From assembly GCF_001649575.2 (NCBI RefSeq), contig NC_051450.1, positions 6,950,360 through 7,014,359 of the forward strand: DNA of 64,000 nucleotides, given 5' to 3'. The translations under genes were made by a program, and so were the position numbers. The stretch is from Kryptolebias marmoratus (taxonomy: Eukaryota; Chordata; Actinopteri; Cyprinodontiformes; Rivulidae). Numbering within the stretch: position 1 is the first letter of the stretch; each line of letters opens with the position of its first letter. Below the pieces are notes generated by a model, which saw only the letters and a program-made list of their open reading frames with translations, searched no databases and was not told the origin of the DNA. Positions 56,401 to 62,541 of the stretch are shown here, one piece after another.

Positions 56401-57635
56401 AATACGTCATTTTTTATACATGTTTTTTTTCCACCCAGTCCCCCAAAACCGCTACCTTTATCTACCTCACCGCGCCACCAGTGACACAATCGCGCTGTCC
56501 CCGCCCCTGCGCGAAGGTCCAGCGCGGTGTTTATGTCGTGCACCTTTTGTAACTTGGTGTGGACCGCGCGTGCCGCGCTCCATTCAACTATCTGCTCTCT
56601 TTTTACCGTATTTCCACTGGTTACATAGCTTACTTAGCATGTTGTCAGAGCCACAGTAATAAACATCGAACGAGCGGGTTTAACCAAAAATGTTTAGTTG
56701 AGCCGAAATTAAGTTGGTGGCTTTACAAGACTGAATATGGTAAGGATGTTTTGTGCTTAGTGAAAATATTATCCTTGTTTAAGAGTAAAATGATGCTATT
56801 AAATTCAGCATTAGATATGCACAGTACAGTACAGCATCTCTCTGTTTTTCAGTTGTTTGTTCTTATTCATTGGCCTGGAAGTGAGACGTGGGTCGGTGCT
56901 TTGTTTTGCACTTTTTCATTTATGTTAATTTAATTTATTTGAAAATATGACTTAAATTAGGATTTAAATTAGTTGCAATCAATTAGTATTTATTTTAATT
57001 ATATTTTTGTTTTTAAAAGTATTTTAGAAGTTCCTTTTTGTAAAACTGTAGTTGTGTAAATATTTGGCACAAATATCTTACAATATCAAATAATAAAGAG
57101 CCATATTTTAAACTTTTATTTTTTTTTTACTGAATCAGATGTCCAGTTCTTGTTTTGTCTATCTTGGAGTGTGCATAGCTGACACAATGGTTAATATGTA
57201 TCAGAAAAACACAAATTAATATAATTTTGAGCAATTGTCTGTTCCATATTTTTTTGTGACCACTAGAATTAATGCCATCAAAATGACTATCTTTTCATAC
57301 TTCTTATATCTATTTCAATGTCCTCTAATTTTCCTATTTAGCTTTTTTCCACAAAGTCAATATTCTTATCCTGGATTGTATTTGGAGCAAGAAGGCACCC
57401 AGGTTGCACCATTAAGTCTCACATATGTAACGTTATTAGTGGGAGTGTTGCTGCTTTGTCATTTGTCGTTTGTTTGTGGCAGCTGCAGGAGGAAGTGGAC
57501 AATCTAGCGGACCGAATGGAGCAGGCCAACAATGCCTTGCGGGGAGACTGGTCCCGCTGGAAGACCATTATGAGAACTGACCTCAGATCAGCCTTTGTCG
57601 CTACCGCTGAGAAGAATATGGAGTACTATGAAAAG
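34647..57635 (+). CDS. snx7: snx7, sorting nexin 7, eight coding exons, 3' end outside window
   Basis: Spliced gene for a SNX-BAR sorting nexin. The eight exons join in one frame to about 395 residues: acidic N-terminus (1-65), PX domain (about 66-182, starting DIFVTVD, with RRRYQDF at 106-112 and PLPEKF at 130-135), linker, then a helical BAR region (about 200-395). The match to vertebrate SNX7 is specific: [19 protein letters not shown] and [17 protein letters not shown] are SNX7-like and differ from the paralogue SNX30. All seven internal introns are GT-AG. Known for the family: PX binds endosomal PI3P, BAR dimerises and senses curvature, and SNX7 pairs with SNX4 in endosome recycling and autophagy-related trafficking. 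The final exon, expected to encode about 25 residues after EYYEK, was not found before base 64000. Introns 1, 2, 6 and 7 and the sequence after exon 8 are full of transposon remains. Identity is sure; exact 5' and 3' ends are not. Confidence 0.95.
35030..35256 (+). promoter_or_regulatory. GC-box/CRE-like segment in snx7 intron 1
   Basis: Contains GGTGACGTAG (CRE-like) at 35139 and AAGGGGCGGGGCC (Sp1-type GC box) at 35150, followed by ATGGAAGCAGAAGAAGCC (M-E-A-E-E-A-G-S then stop) and GGAAG|GTAATC, a possible donor. This could be an alternative first exon, or the 5' end of a mobile element: the region is weakly similar to 10590-10680. Confidence 0.3.
35455..35672. repeat. Dispersed repeat family B, copy 2
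   Basis: 'gcaaacctccaccaaggc' to 'cgtccttggtggaggaaac', in snx7 intron 1. Confidence 0.7.
36225..36478. mobile_element. Palindromic MITE-like element
   Basis: Rich in inverted motifs: 'gttcggttcaagtccggtctgtattcacaccagaagcgaac', 'gaaccggagttcgcatgactgtattcacacctg', 'gagtccggacc'. This 'gtattcacaccagaagcgaac' type is common in fish MITEs. It directly abuts the MADF-bearing repeat copy 2. Confidence 0.5.
36482..37591 (-). repeat. MADF-bearing repeat, copy 2 (most complete 5' end)
   Basis: Reverse copy of the 12553 and 56317 repeats. On the minus strand it starts AGGGTTTCCCCCTGCGTATT, then 'aagcctggcgggctgccaggc', the CG-rich part, the MADF frame and the AT-rich tail. At the tail end it stops at 36482 within the 'accaaggataaattag' region, earlier than the other copies, where the MITE-like element begins. 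Confidence 0.75.
37145..37318 (-). CDS. MADF-like domain frame in repeat copy 2
   Basis: Fifty-seven codons from ATG 37318: [20 protein letters not shown], then [20 protein letters not shown], then [17 protein letters not shown] and stop. It keeps the Leu-Tyr-Asp-Pro and Trp-Lys-Glu-Ile signature of the first two MADF helices, but it is only about half the usual ~85-residue domain, so it is either a first exon or a truncated gene. MADF proteins bind DNA and often accompany PIF/Harbinger transposases. Whether this copy is expressed is unknown. Confidence 0.5.
   Translation of the reverse strand: MDDFGALAELVCLYQHLYDPSVRDHKDNQTVQNSWKEITAAADKKECRPQREEILVL
37879..37977. repeat. Long hairpin (29-bp arms)
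   Basis: Arms around AACAGGAACGCTAATGT and ACATTAGCGTTCCTGTT extend inward through GGCCAGCCGT / ACGGCTGGCC with one mismatch, enclosing a CG-rich loop of about 40 bases. Confidence 0.85.
38313..38421 (+). repeat. Dispersed repeat D, 3' end, with (ATGG)n
   Basis: 'gcctgcctctcgcacagtgactgctgg', 'aaaggagaagcgggtaaagaaaatggatgg…' ending in five ATGG units. Confidence 0.75.
39146..40024 (-). mobile_element. Internally deleted Tc1-like transposon
   Basis: Complete inverted ends: CACTGCTCAAAAAAATAAAG on the left, mirrored by CTTTATTTTTTTGAGCAGTG on the right, each next to TA. The minus-strand frame (39406-39720) keeps the transposase N-terminus ([17 protein letters not shown]), then passes abruptly to its C-terminal end ([39 protein letters not shown]). 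The central catalytic DDE region is gone, so this is a non-autonomous copy of a Tc1-like family widespread in fish. It lies in snx7 intron 1. Confidence 0.9.
39406..39720 (-). pseudogene. Truncated Tc1-like transposase (N- and C-terminal parts fused by deletion)
   Basis: 104 codons in one frame. The junction falls at about residues 43-44 (LEAHI|WDIM), where the N-terminal DNA-binding region meets the last ~60 residues of the protein. The frame is still open through the deletion, but without the catalytic Asp-Asp-Glu residues it cannot encode an active transposase. Confidence 0.8.
40025..41100. other. snx7 intron 1 remainder, no feature seen
   Basis: No terminal repeats or supported frames; single-copy-looking AT-rich intron. 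Confidence 0.5.
41104..41295 (+). CDS. snx7: snx7 coding exon 2 (residues 29-92), start of PX domain
   Basis: Acceptor TGATTTAG|AAC and donor AAG|GTGAGG, phase 0 at both ends, 64 codons. It encodes [20 protein letters not shown], then a Glu/Gln-rich patch (EEDEEEQQQ), then the first PX strands ([25 protein letters not shown]). Human SNX7 has the equivalent DLFITVDEPESHVTTIETF. The acidic/Gln patch is longer than in the human protein. Confidence 0.93.
41296..42370. other. snx7 intron 2, 5' part, no feature seen
   Basis: No supported frame or repeat boundary. Confidence 0.5.
42372..42840 (-). mobile_element. L1-type LINE 3' fragment
   Basis: Minus-strand frame 42554-42781 reads [20 protein letters not shown], then [20 protein letters not shown], the pattern of the C-terminus of fish L1/Tx1-type ORF2 (AK.CI…W…W…LEKI.Y). 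'aaacatatctttattgattt' at 42384 is the 3' UTR end with a poly(T) before it on the + strand. 5'-truncated, as usual for LINE insertions; snx7 intron 2. Confidence 0.7.
43349..44258 (-). mobile_element. Non-autonomous hAT element, copy A
   Basis: Ends CAGTGGCGGG and GGCCCACCACTG are imperfect inverted repeats, flanked by TTCAAACT on both sides (43341-43348 and 44259-44266), a perfect 8-bp target duplication diagnostic of hAT. It is the inverse of copy B at 60504-61465. It carries on the minus strand a degraded first exon of a ZMYM1-like hAT transposase ('atggccgaaggagtgcaacacg', then a broken frame). Located in snx7 intron 2. Confidence 0.92.
44640..45200 (+). repeat. Dispersed repeat D, copy 3 (split by a MITE)
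   Basis: Left part has 'agagctgtcaccttactgtaac', 'ggtttttctccaggtactccggtttcctcccacaga', 'catgcatgttagattaactgataactctaaa'. The right part resumes 'gtctgtctcgtttgtctctgtg', 'tccagggtgtcccctgcc' and ends 'gggtacagaaaatgactgg'. The 44817 MITE separates the two. Confidence 0.75.
44817..45030. mobile_element. hAT-type palindromic MITE nested in repeat D
   Basis: 214 bp with about 75-bp inverted ends starting CAGGGGTGTCCAATCCTGG. Flanks are CTCTAAAC (44809-44816) and CTCTACAC (45031-45038), an 8-bp duplication with one change. No coding sequence. Confidence 0.88.
45615..46285 (-). mobile_element. LINE endonuclease-region fragment
   Basis: Read on the minus strand, it gives [20 protein letters not shown], then VIERNSLPW, corresponding to the LGDFNAH motif of APE-type LINE endonucleases. 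Upstream on the same strand, '[18 protein letters not shown]' and '[16 protein letters not shown]' fit the N-terminal endonuclease strands. Several stops and frameshifts; snx7 intron 2. Confidence 0.65.
46290..46740 (-). mobile_element. LINE reverse-transcriptase C-terminal fragment (CR1/L2-like)
   Basis: Minus-strand pieces include [20 protein letters not shown], then [20 protein letters not shown], '[10 protein letters not shown]' and, in another frame, 'LWNQLPVSI', ending [14 protein letters not shown]. This is the familiar C-terminal stretch of fish CR1/L2-like ORF2. Frameshifted; snx7 intron 2. Confidence 0.75.
47079..47189 (+). CDS. snx7: snx7 coding exon 3 (residues 93-129), PX core
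   Basis: Acceptor TTCTCCAG|ACC and donor CAT|GTATGT, phase 0, 37 codons. It carries the PI3P-binding core RRRYQDF (residues 106-112; the Arg-Tyr pair at 108-109 corresponds to the phosphate-binding Arg and stacking Tyr in PX domains). The exon ends PTLIVH, where human SNX7 has PTLIIP before PLPEK, so a His replaces the first Pro of the PX proline loop. Confidence 0.93.
47190..48910. other. snx7 intron 3, no element identified
   Basis: No supported repeat boundary or frame. Confidence 0.5.
48911..49069 (+). CDS. snx7: snx7 coding exon 4 (residues 130-182), end of PX domain
   Basis: Acceptor TTTGTTCAG|CCT, phase 0, 53 codons. It encodes [20 protein letters not shown], then [20 protein letters not shown] and FKVFLTTQ, almost colinear with human SNX7. 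The RRKAL helix holds the second conserved basic cluster of the PX fold. The donor CAG|GTGTGT lies at the first repeat of an uninterrupted GT run, and the following intron is only 104 nt. Confidence 0.94.
49070..49087. repeat. (GT)9 microsatellite at the exon 4 donor
   Basis: The donor GT of the 104-nt intron 4 is the first unit of this run. Confidence 0.95.
49174..49372 (+). CDS. snx7: snx7 coding exon 5 (residues 183-249), PX-BAR linker and first BAR helix
   Basis: Acceptor TTGTTACAG|GAG. Translates [20 protein letters not shown], then [10 protein letters not shown], and ends QRIIKEQR plus one base of a split Glu codon. Human SNX7 has [20 protein letters not shown]. The donor is placed at AGAG|GTACCA so that the first base of GAG is kept (phase 1); this joins in frame to exon 6. 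Human SNX7 has two extra residues (AW) at this junction, absent here as in SNX30. Confidence 0.93.
49430..49900. repeat. Dispersed repeat family C, copy 3
   Basis: 'tggaaatgcagcgtgaacgctgagcgctgaatgactttgctgaa' and 'aaaagttaaaacaaacgg' resemble 33880-34130; the second half (from 49570) is diverged. snx7 intron 5. Confidence 0.5.
50549..50748 (+). CDS. snx7: snx7 coding exon 6 (residues 249-315), BAR domain
   Basis: Acceptor TTCTTCCAG|AG completes the split Glu codon, followed by [20 protein letters not shown]. It continues with helical sequence containing [20 protein letters not shown] and ends [11 protein letters not shown]. Donor AAG|GTGAGG, phase 0. Human SNX7 has the same layout (EYGPIHILWSASEEDL, ASCIDRCCKATEKRM, VHEYVLYSEML). 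Confidence 0.92.
52129..52395 (+). pseudogene. Tc1-like transposase C-terminal frame
   Basis: 88 codons containing the last two catalytic-site segments of the DDE domain. It lacks the N-terminal helix-turn-helix and first Asp in the same frame, so it is not functional. Confidence 0.8.
52653..52779. repeat. Short palindrome related to the 7453-9003 element
   Basis: AACTGGACTTTGTTTCTGTA and TACAGAAACAAAGTCCAGTT are inverted copies of one another, and resemble the 'caactggacttctattctgtagttgaag' arms at 7481 and 8955. Confidence 0.8.
53253..53339 (+). CDS. snx7: snx7 coding exon 7 (residues 316-344), BAR domain
   Basis: Short exon after a long T tract (about 53225-53242); acceptor TTTAACAAG|GGT and donor ATA|GTAAGT, phase 0, 29 codons. 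Encodes [20 protein letters not shown] and then GSRKNDEEI, matching human GVMKRRDQIQAELDSKVEVL. A (CA)n tract begins 40 nt after the donor. Confidence 0.9.
53380..53413. repeat. (CA)n microsatellite
   Basis: Uninterrupted CA run, about 17 units, in snx7 intron 7. Confidence 0.95.
53712..54600 (-). mobile_element. CR1/Rex1-type LINE 3' fragment
   Basis: Minus-strand frames include [20 protein letters not shown], then [12 protein letters not shown], '[20 protein letters not shown]' and [20 protein letters not shown]. This is the C-terminal region after the reverse transcriptase in Rex1/CR1-clade elements (RLYFLRRL…CWGS…[10 protein letters not shown]). The 3' end on the minus strand is at the GATAGATA run (53715), a usual end for this clade. 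An upstream piece ([10 protein letters not shown]) is in another frame. Confidence 0.8.
54600..55830. other. snx7 intron 7 middle, no element identified
   Basis: AT-rich; no supported frame or repeat boundary. Confidence 0.45.
55830..57370 (+). mobile_element. L1-type LINE reverse-transcriptase remnant, interrupted
   Basis: First segment (55837-56316) reads [20 protein letters not shown], then [18 protein letters not shown] and [19 protein letters not shown], then [18 protein letters not shown]: fish L1-type reverse transcriptase with its YADD catalytic box. The usual GTRQGCPLSP stretch is missing after TSLYKAGM. The MADF-bearing repeat (56317-57115) interrupts it. The second segment (57235-57370) resumes with [18 protein letters not shown], typical of the region after the RT. 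In snx7 intron 7, ending about 110 bp before exon 8. Confidence 0.85.
56317..57115 (+). repeat. MADF-bearing repeat, copy 3 (MADF part deleted), nested in L1
   Basis: Starts AGGGTTTCCCCCAGGCTGTT and ends 'aataaagagccatattttaaac'. Compared with copy 1, about 300 bp holding the MADF frame are missing: 'cgctccattcaa' runs directly into 'ctttttaccgtatttccactgg'. Inserted in the L1 remnant. Confidence 0.8.
57483..57635 (+). CDS. snx7: snx7 coding exon 8 (residues 345-395), BAR domain
   Basis: Acceptor TTTGTGGCAG|CTG and donor AAG|GTAAGC, phase 0, 51 codons. Encodes [20 protein letters not shown], then [18 protein letters not shown] and ends EKNMEYYEK. Human SNX7 reads PEEIGKLEDKVECANNALKA, DWERWKQNMQND, ENIHYYEQ at this point. 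A second AG six bases downstream (CTGCAG|GAG) could act as a tandem acceptor and would drop Leu-Gln. Alignment length without gaps favours the upstream site. Confidence 0.92.
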
Positions 57636-57977
57636 GTAAGCTCAAGAATCAGCCCAAAGAAAAGCCTTTACTTTAAAGATTAACACTCTGCTCTAAAGCA
57701 AGGGATACCTTTAATTTTTAGTATTATTAAAGTTATTAGTGATCAATATTTATAGCCAACTTGGAGCTTTATTTGTTGTATTTGCTGTCTGACTCAGGAA
57801 GCTTAGTTATTCTGTTTGCTATGGAGACATTTAAAATTAGAAAAATCTTTCAGTTATACACTACCTTATAACCATACACCAGTGCTTCTTACATTTGTCT
57901 TGCTTCGCACTCCTTTAGAGGGAGAAAAAGTTCCAGATTAGTTCCTTTCTTCGCCACTTAGTGCCACTCATTTGCCA

Positions 57978-58141
57978 TTTTGCACCCAGCGGTTGTCAAT
58001 TCGTACTTAGCAAGTGTCATTTTGTGCCCAGCAGTTGTTGTTTTGTACCTATCGTTTATCATTTTGTACCTGTTGGTTATTATGTCAAATGCTGGGTCAT
58101 TTTGTACCAGGCGGTTGATGTTTTGTGCTAACCATTTGCCC
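57978..58141 (+). repeat. 21-bp minisatellite in snx7 intron 8
   Basis: Eight units around TTTTGTACCCAGCGGTTGTCA; seven are 21 bp and one is 17. Units have diverged by several bases each. Confidence 0.85.
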
Positions 58142-58690
58142 GTAACCCCTCATGTGTATGACCCTGCAGGCACTTATGCATGAAGAGGCACCAGTTTCAC
58201 ATGATTCTGCACAAGATCAAGCTGTGTTTGATTTCACAGTCCAGAAAAAGTATGGACAATGTGCATGAGAAATTGATAAACCAGATATTTTCAAAAGTGT
58301 ACTAAAGTACATTAAATTTCCTACACTGGAGCATGCATAATCGTTCGATTGCGATGTGTAAATCAAACTTTCGGCAGTGCAGATGTGTTTAAGCGAATGC
58401 TGCTTGTACAAGATGCAGCAGAAGTACAACCCAGCTTGTTTGTGTTTTGAAGCAAACTTTAAATTGTCATATTGTTTTAGGAGCTTAATTCCTGATTTGA
58501 TTAGAACTGCATTTTTAAATTTAATTTCCTCATGAGATCCAGGCTTTTTTAGAAAACATTTGAGTGTCAGGCCTAACCAAGCTGAGAACAAGCAAACAAC
58601 CAAATAACCGTGACGAGATATAAAATCAGAAAACAGAAAAAATGCATGGCACTTTAGTATAGTTAAAATAAAAATAAAAATACATTTTTG
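58142..58690. other. snx7 intron 8, no feature seen
   Basis: A 168-codon minus-strand frame here has no recognisable domain and reads as AT-rich chance sequence. Confidence 0.5.
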
Positions 58691-58972
58691 GTGAAACAGC
58701 AGTGCAGTGGTTAAAGCTGTCACCTCCCAACAATAAAGGTTGCAGGATCGCTTTCCGACCTGGGTGGAGTATACATGTTCTCCCTGGTACCAAAAACATT
58801 CATGCTAGGTTCAACTCTAAAATTGCCCCTAGATTCGAGTGAGAGTATGAATGGTTGTTTGTCTCTCTGTGTTCCTGTGATGGACTTGCGACCTGTCCAG
58901 GGGGTCCCCCGCCTCTCGCATCAGCACCCCACGACCCTGAAAGGAGAAGCGGAGAAAATGGATGGATGTTGT
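58690..58972 (+). repeat. Dispersed repeat D, copy 4
   Basis: 'agtggttaaagctgtcacctcccaac', 'atgttctccctgg', 'gtgttcctgtgatggacttgcgacctgtccaggg', ending 'ggagaagcggagaaaatggatggatg'. Confidence 0.8.
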
Positions 58973-59224
58973 TAAAGTGCAAGCTCAGTGCGCTCAGCGT
59001 AGAGTCAGCAGGTGCATAGTTTCTAGCAGCAATGTATTTCAGCTTATATTAAGACAGTATAAGATTAGCAGCCTAGCATTCCTTGAAGGATTGCATATCA
59101 CCCTTTGGCTTTCAATGCCACAGTGATAAATTAAGATCATCTTATGATGAGAAATGATGGAGTAATAACATGAAAATAACATTATTTGCAACATCTCGCA
59201 CGATCACTTGGAGCTCCGAATATC

Positions 59225-59520
59225 TGCTGTGAATGACTGTCTGCTACTACCACACCAAATTTTACCTCAATATTTGTATAAAAGTACACTGAGGTATAAC
59301 CATTTGTAGATTGGCTGTGGCAGCCATCTTGAATTGGGGCTACTCAAAAATTGATCAGTTGTAGATGTACATCTAATGGGTACTTTCTAAGATTTTCAGT
59401 AAAATGTCATAAAATGGTTTATAACATTTTACTGACAAGACAGACACATGAAGAGACACACAGACACCGGCAAAAACATCATCACCTTTTGCCTTCTGCA
59501 GCCGACAAAAAGCTTCTTTT
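59225..59520 (-). repeat. Dispersed repeat family A, copy 4
   Basis: Reverse orientation: 'gtggcagccatcttgaattggg', 'cagttgtagatgtacatc', 'cttttgccttctgcagccgac'. Confidence 0.7.
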
Positions 59521-60094
59521 AAAGAAGAAAAGTTCAGAATATGATTTGTTTTACAAAACATGTTTCATTGGATTATAAATCAGTTTAAAGACTTTTCTGA
59601 CTTTGTTTTATACAATGCTTGAATCCGTTGTTTTGTCTTTTTTTTCCCTTTTCTCTCAAGGCCCTTTTCTAGCAACTCATCGTTTCTCTGTACTCCCCAG
59701 TCTGAACCTTCCCACCCCCCATCACCTGGATGGTATAAAAGCCTTCCAGTTGCAAGTGTCTTATTAGATCCTCACGGGTCATCTCTCTATGCTCCACAAC
59801 AATAAATCATTCACACACCATATGGCTACACTGCTCCACATATGCACAAACGCAACAATAGCTTCAAAATAACACAACAGTGTGTATGTTCAACAGATTT
59901 CTGTCTTCAGAGCTCCACTCATCTACTGCTAGTTTTTGCTCTATGTGGCAGGAGTGGGCGGCAGCCATATTTAATACTGATTATCAAATTATACCACAGT
60001 GTATAATTTGATATTTGGCCTAGAAAGGTTTGGGATGTTAGCTTATGACTTTAAAGGGTTTTTGATATCTTTTAGACATTCCTTTTAATCTCTC

Positions 60095-60503
60095 GCCACC
60101 AAAGGGTGAAGGATGGAGCGATGTTTTGGCCTGTGCGGTTGTTTGTGTGTACTGTTCACAAAATATCTCATGAATCATTGAACAGATTTTAATGAAACTT
60201 TCAGAAAGTCATCAGTGGATGCACATCAACAACTGATAACCTTTTGTAGTCAACCCAGTTCAGTAACCACCACAACCAAGTGACCTTACAAAACACAAAC
60301 ATGGCGAAAGCTCAGCAGATCTTACACATATTGAGCTATAATTTGGTGAGGTAGACACGTACTCTGAATGCTTCTGTTAGCAAAATACCTCATGAACAAC
60401 TGGGAGGATTTCTATGAACTTCTCAGAAAGTAATCTACTGGCTGTACATCTACAACTGATCAATCCAATTCAAGATGGCGGCCACAGCTAATTGATGTTA
60501 CCC
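60095..60503 (+). repeat. Dispersed repeat family A, copy 5, interrupted by hAT copy B
   Basis: Tandem-like: 'atctcatgaatcattgaacagattttaatgaaactttcagaaag' at 60166 and again 'cctcatgaacaactgggaggatttctatgaacttctcagaaag' at 60389. Ends 'ccaattcaagatggcggccacagctaattgatgttaccc' where hAT copy B begins. Confidence 0.7.
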
Positions 60504-61465
60504 CAGTGGTGGAGTGTCAGGGCCAGCAAGGCCTTCTCTGCTGGCCTAACATAACCAAGAATCATGATCATAATTATGATAAAGGTTCATTTAATTTTCA
60601 ATTTACTTTCCCTAGATATCTAAAAGTATTAATATTCTCTTCATGTCATATTATGCTCCTTCCAGTGCTGTTGTTTTTAGGTTAAAGTTTTTATCCAATC
60701 AGAAGTCAGCTATCTTATGTTGCCAGGCTGTATGAAATCTGCCCGGGCCTTCAGAATCAACAATGCGGGCGTCTGTGCACTGTAAGTGAACGGGCAAATA
60801 CAGTTAATAGATAGTTGCGATAGCCAATCAGATCATGAGTTGTGTCAGTAAGGCCCTCTAGCTGGCCTCACATTGAATGTGACATTTACGTGTCCTGTGA
60901 TTGGACATGGATACTTACGAGTTTTAGCCACAGCAATGCTATGCAGATCAACAGAGTCATACCTGGGACTGTTAACGGTTAAAAACTTTTTTAACCCACA
61001 ATGGCCGAAGGACAGCAACACGTTGATTTGGTTGCTGATATACTGGCAAGGCTGTTTTCAAGGCGAACTTTCCAAGAGAAGCTAGATCTCGTTAGAGAAG
61101 GACGGCCGACCCCCGAGCTAGCTAACCTGTTCCAGAATGAATTTTGTGTTGAAGTATGTGTTTTGGGGGACACAGCCGTTTTGGTGTGTGCAAACATTTT
61201 ATTTATTTTATTCTATTTTATTTAGTTTCGACAGTAGCATACCAGATATGTTTAATTGCTGATGCGGGTTTGTTGATTTTTAAAATGCGCCGGATAATAG
61301 CCCATTTTGTACACAACTGAGGTGATGTAATGCCTAGTACTGCTGAAGTTTGTTTCTAACTACTCTCCAATCCTGGTGTTATAAATGCTGGCGTAATGAA
61401 AGGTATTTATTGACTAAGTTGGACATCACTGAAGGCCTAAGTGTGAAATGCACCGCCAGCCACTG
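60504..61465 (+). mobile_element. Non-autonomous hAT element, copy B
   Basis: Ends CAGTGGTGG and CCAGCCACTG, flanked on both sides by TGTTACCC (60496-60503 and 61466-61473), a perfect 8-bp target duplication. Inverse of copy A (43349-44258). It retains a coding exon at 61001 and lies inside repeat family A copy 5. Confidence 0.93.
61001..61225 (+). CDS. First exon of hAT (ZMYM1-like) transposase, vestigial
   Basis: Reads [20 protein letters not shown], then [20 protein letters not shown] and ANLFQNEF, then diverges. This is the start of the ZMYM1-like / TTF-zinc-finger hAT transposases of fish (…[19 protein letters not shown]). The remaining transposase, including zinc finger and catalytic RNase-H-like domain, is absent, so only the first exon survives. 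Confidence 0.75.
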   Translation: MAEGQQHVDLVADILARLFSRRTFQEKLDLVREGRPTPELANLFQNEFCVEVCVLGDTAVLVCANILFILFYFI

Positions 61466-61473
61466 TGTTACCC

Positions 61474-62480
61474 ATCATAAAAATGTTTATAACTACAGAT
61501 ATTTAGCGATAATTTGAGCTGAGGGTCATTCGTAACACATACTTTCATACTTGACATCTTGCTATACTGTTACAAAGGCTGCGGGTGATATGCAATCCTT
61601 TAAGAATAGGTAGGCCTTTAATTTGAGATTAAAGAGAAACAGATTTTTTTGATTGCTGTTGAAGAAGTGTATTAGTCTTCCAAAGAGCTTCAGTGTTATT
61701 GTTCCTGAGGGCATTTGATGCCTTAACGCTTGAACCCCAGCCTCAGCTGTCACGTACTGTTGACAGTTCCTGTCACATCACATGAATATTGCCAAGCCGT
61801 TATTCTGACAAGATATGTGCAAGAAGAATACAAAGAAAGAAGAAAGTAAAAGTCACATGTACACTAGAAAGGTAAATATAAGGCATAAAGGGTGAGAGCT
61901 GCTGTCACACTCAGTGCACAATCTTGGCACCTGATACCTTTAATATCACAATGCAGCAGTTCAGCAATAATTGATAAGTTTCTGTACAAACTAAAATGAT
62001 CCATTCCAGTATTAGTCTAAGTATACAGCAGTGTCTCCCTTTATCCTGCATTTAAAACCCAGGATTTAAAAGTTAGTGAGTGTGCCGACTCAGATTGTTT
62101 TTTCCCCTGGGTTTTTTTTTTTTTTACTTGACCAGTGGGGCTTTTGCTTCTAAATTTATTTCCACGACCACAAGTCCATCCTTGTCTGTCAAGGTCCTGC
62201 AGATGCCTCTGAGAGAAACTGGCTGTTAAAAAGAGAGTCGGCAGGCCGAGGCGCTGACTTATCGCTGCCTCCAAACAAACTGCGGCTACCTTGGTAAAGC
62301 TTACAGCGTTTTATTGATGTGTTCTGACAGAGCAGAACCCGAGTTCACAGAACCACTTTCGAGTGTGTTTGCGTCTGCTGGCGAGTGGGGCTCTCGCTTT
62401 CACTCGGTGGCTGCATGATTTCCTGCCTCCCCTGTCATCTAGATTACTACTTCTGCGCAATAAAGGAGGGATTTGCTTTG
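61474..62480. other. snx7 intron 8 or downstream, no feature seen
   Basis: No supported frame; a T-run at 62109-62122. Confidence 0.45.
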
Positions 62481-62488
62481 TCTCTAGC

Positions 62489-62490
<2 letters not shown>

Positions 62491-62540
<50 letters not shown>
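62491..62540. repeat. (CA)25 microsatellite
   Basis: Uninterrupted run of 25 CA units. Confidence 0.97.

Positions 62541-62541
<1 letters not shown>

Noticed and set aside
56115..56543. 142-codon minus-strand frame
   Set aside because: Antisense of the L1 reverse transcriptase and of the MADF-bearing repeat; no independent support.
58217..58723. 168-codon minus-strand frame in snx7 intron 8
   Set aside because: AT-rich, no domain, no splice or start context; overlaps the beginning of repeat D.
60389..60432. Frame NNWEDFYELLRK followed by a stop, superficially like the missing last exon of snx7 (W-E-x-F motif)
   Set aside because: The bases are part of dispersed repeat family A ('catgaac.actg..aggattt.tatgaa.ttctcagaaag') and there is no sound splice acceptor before it.
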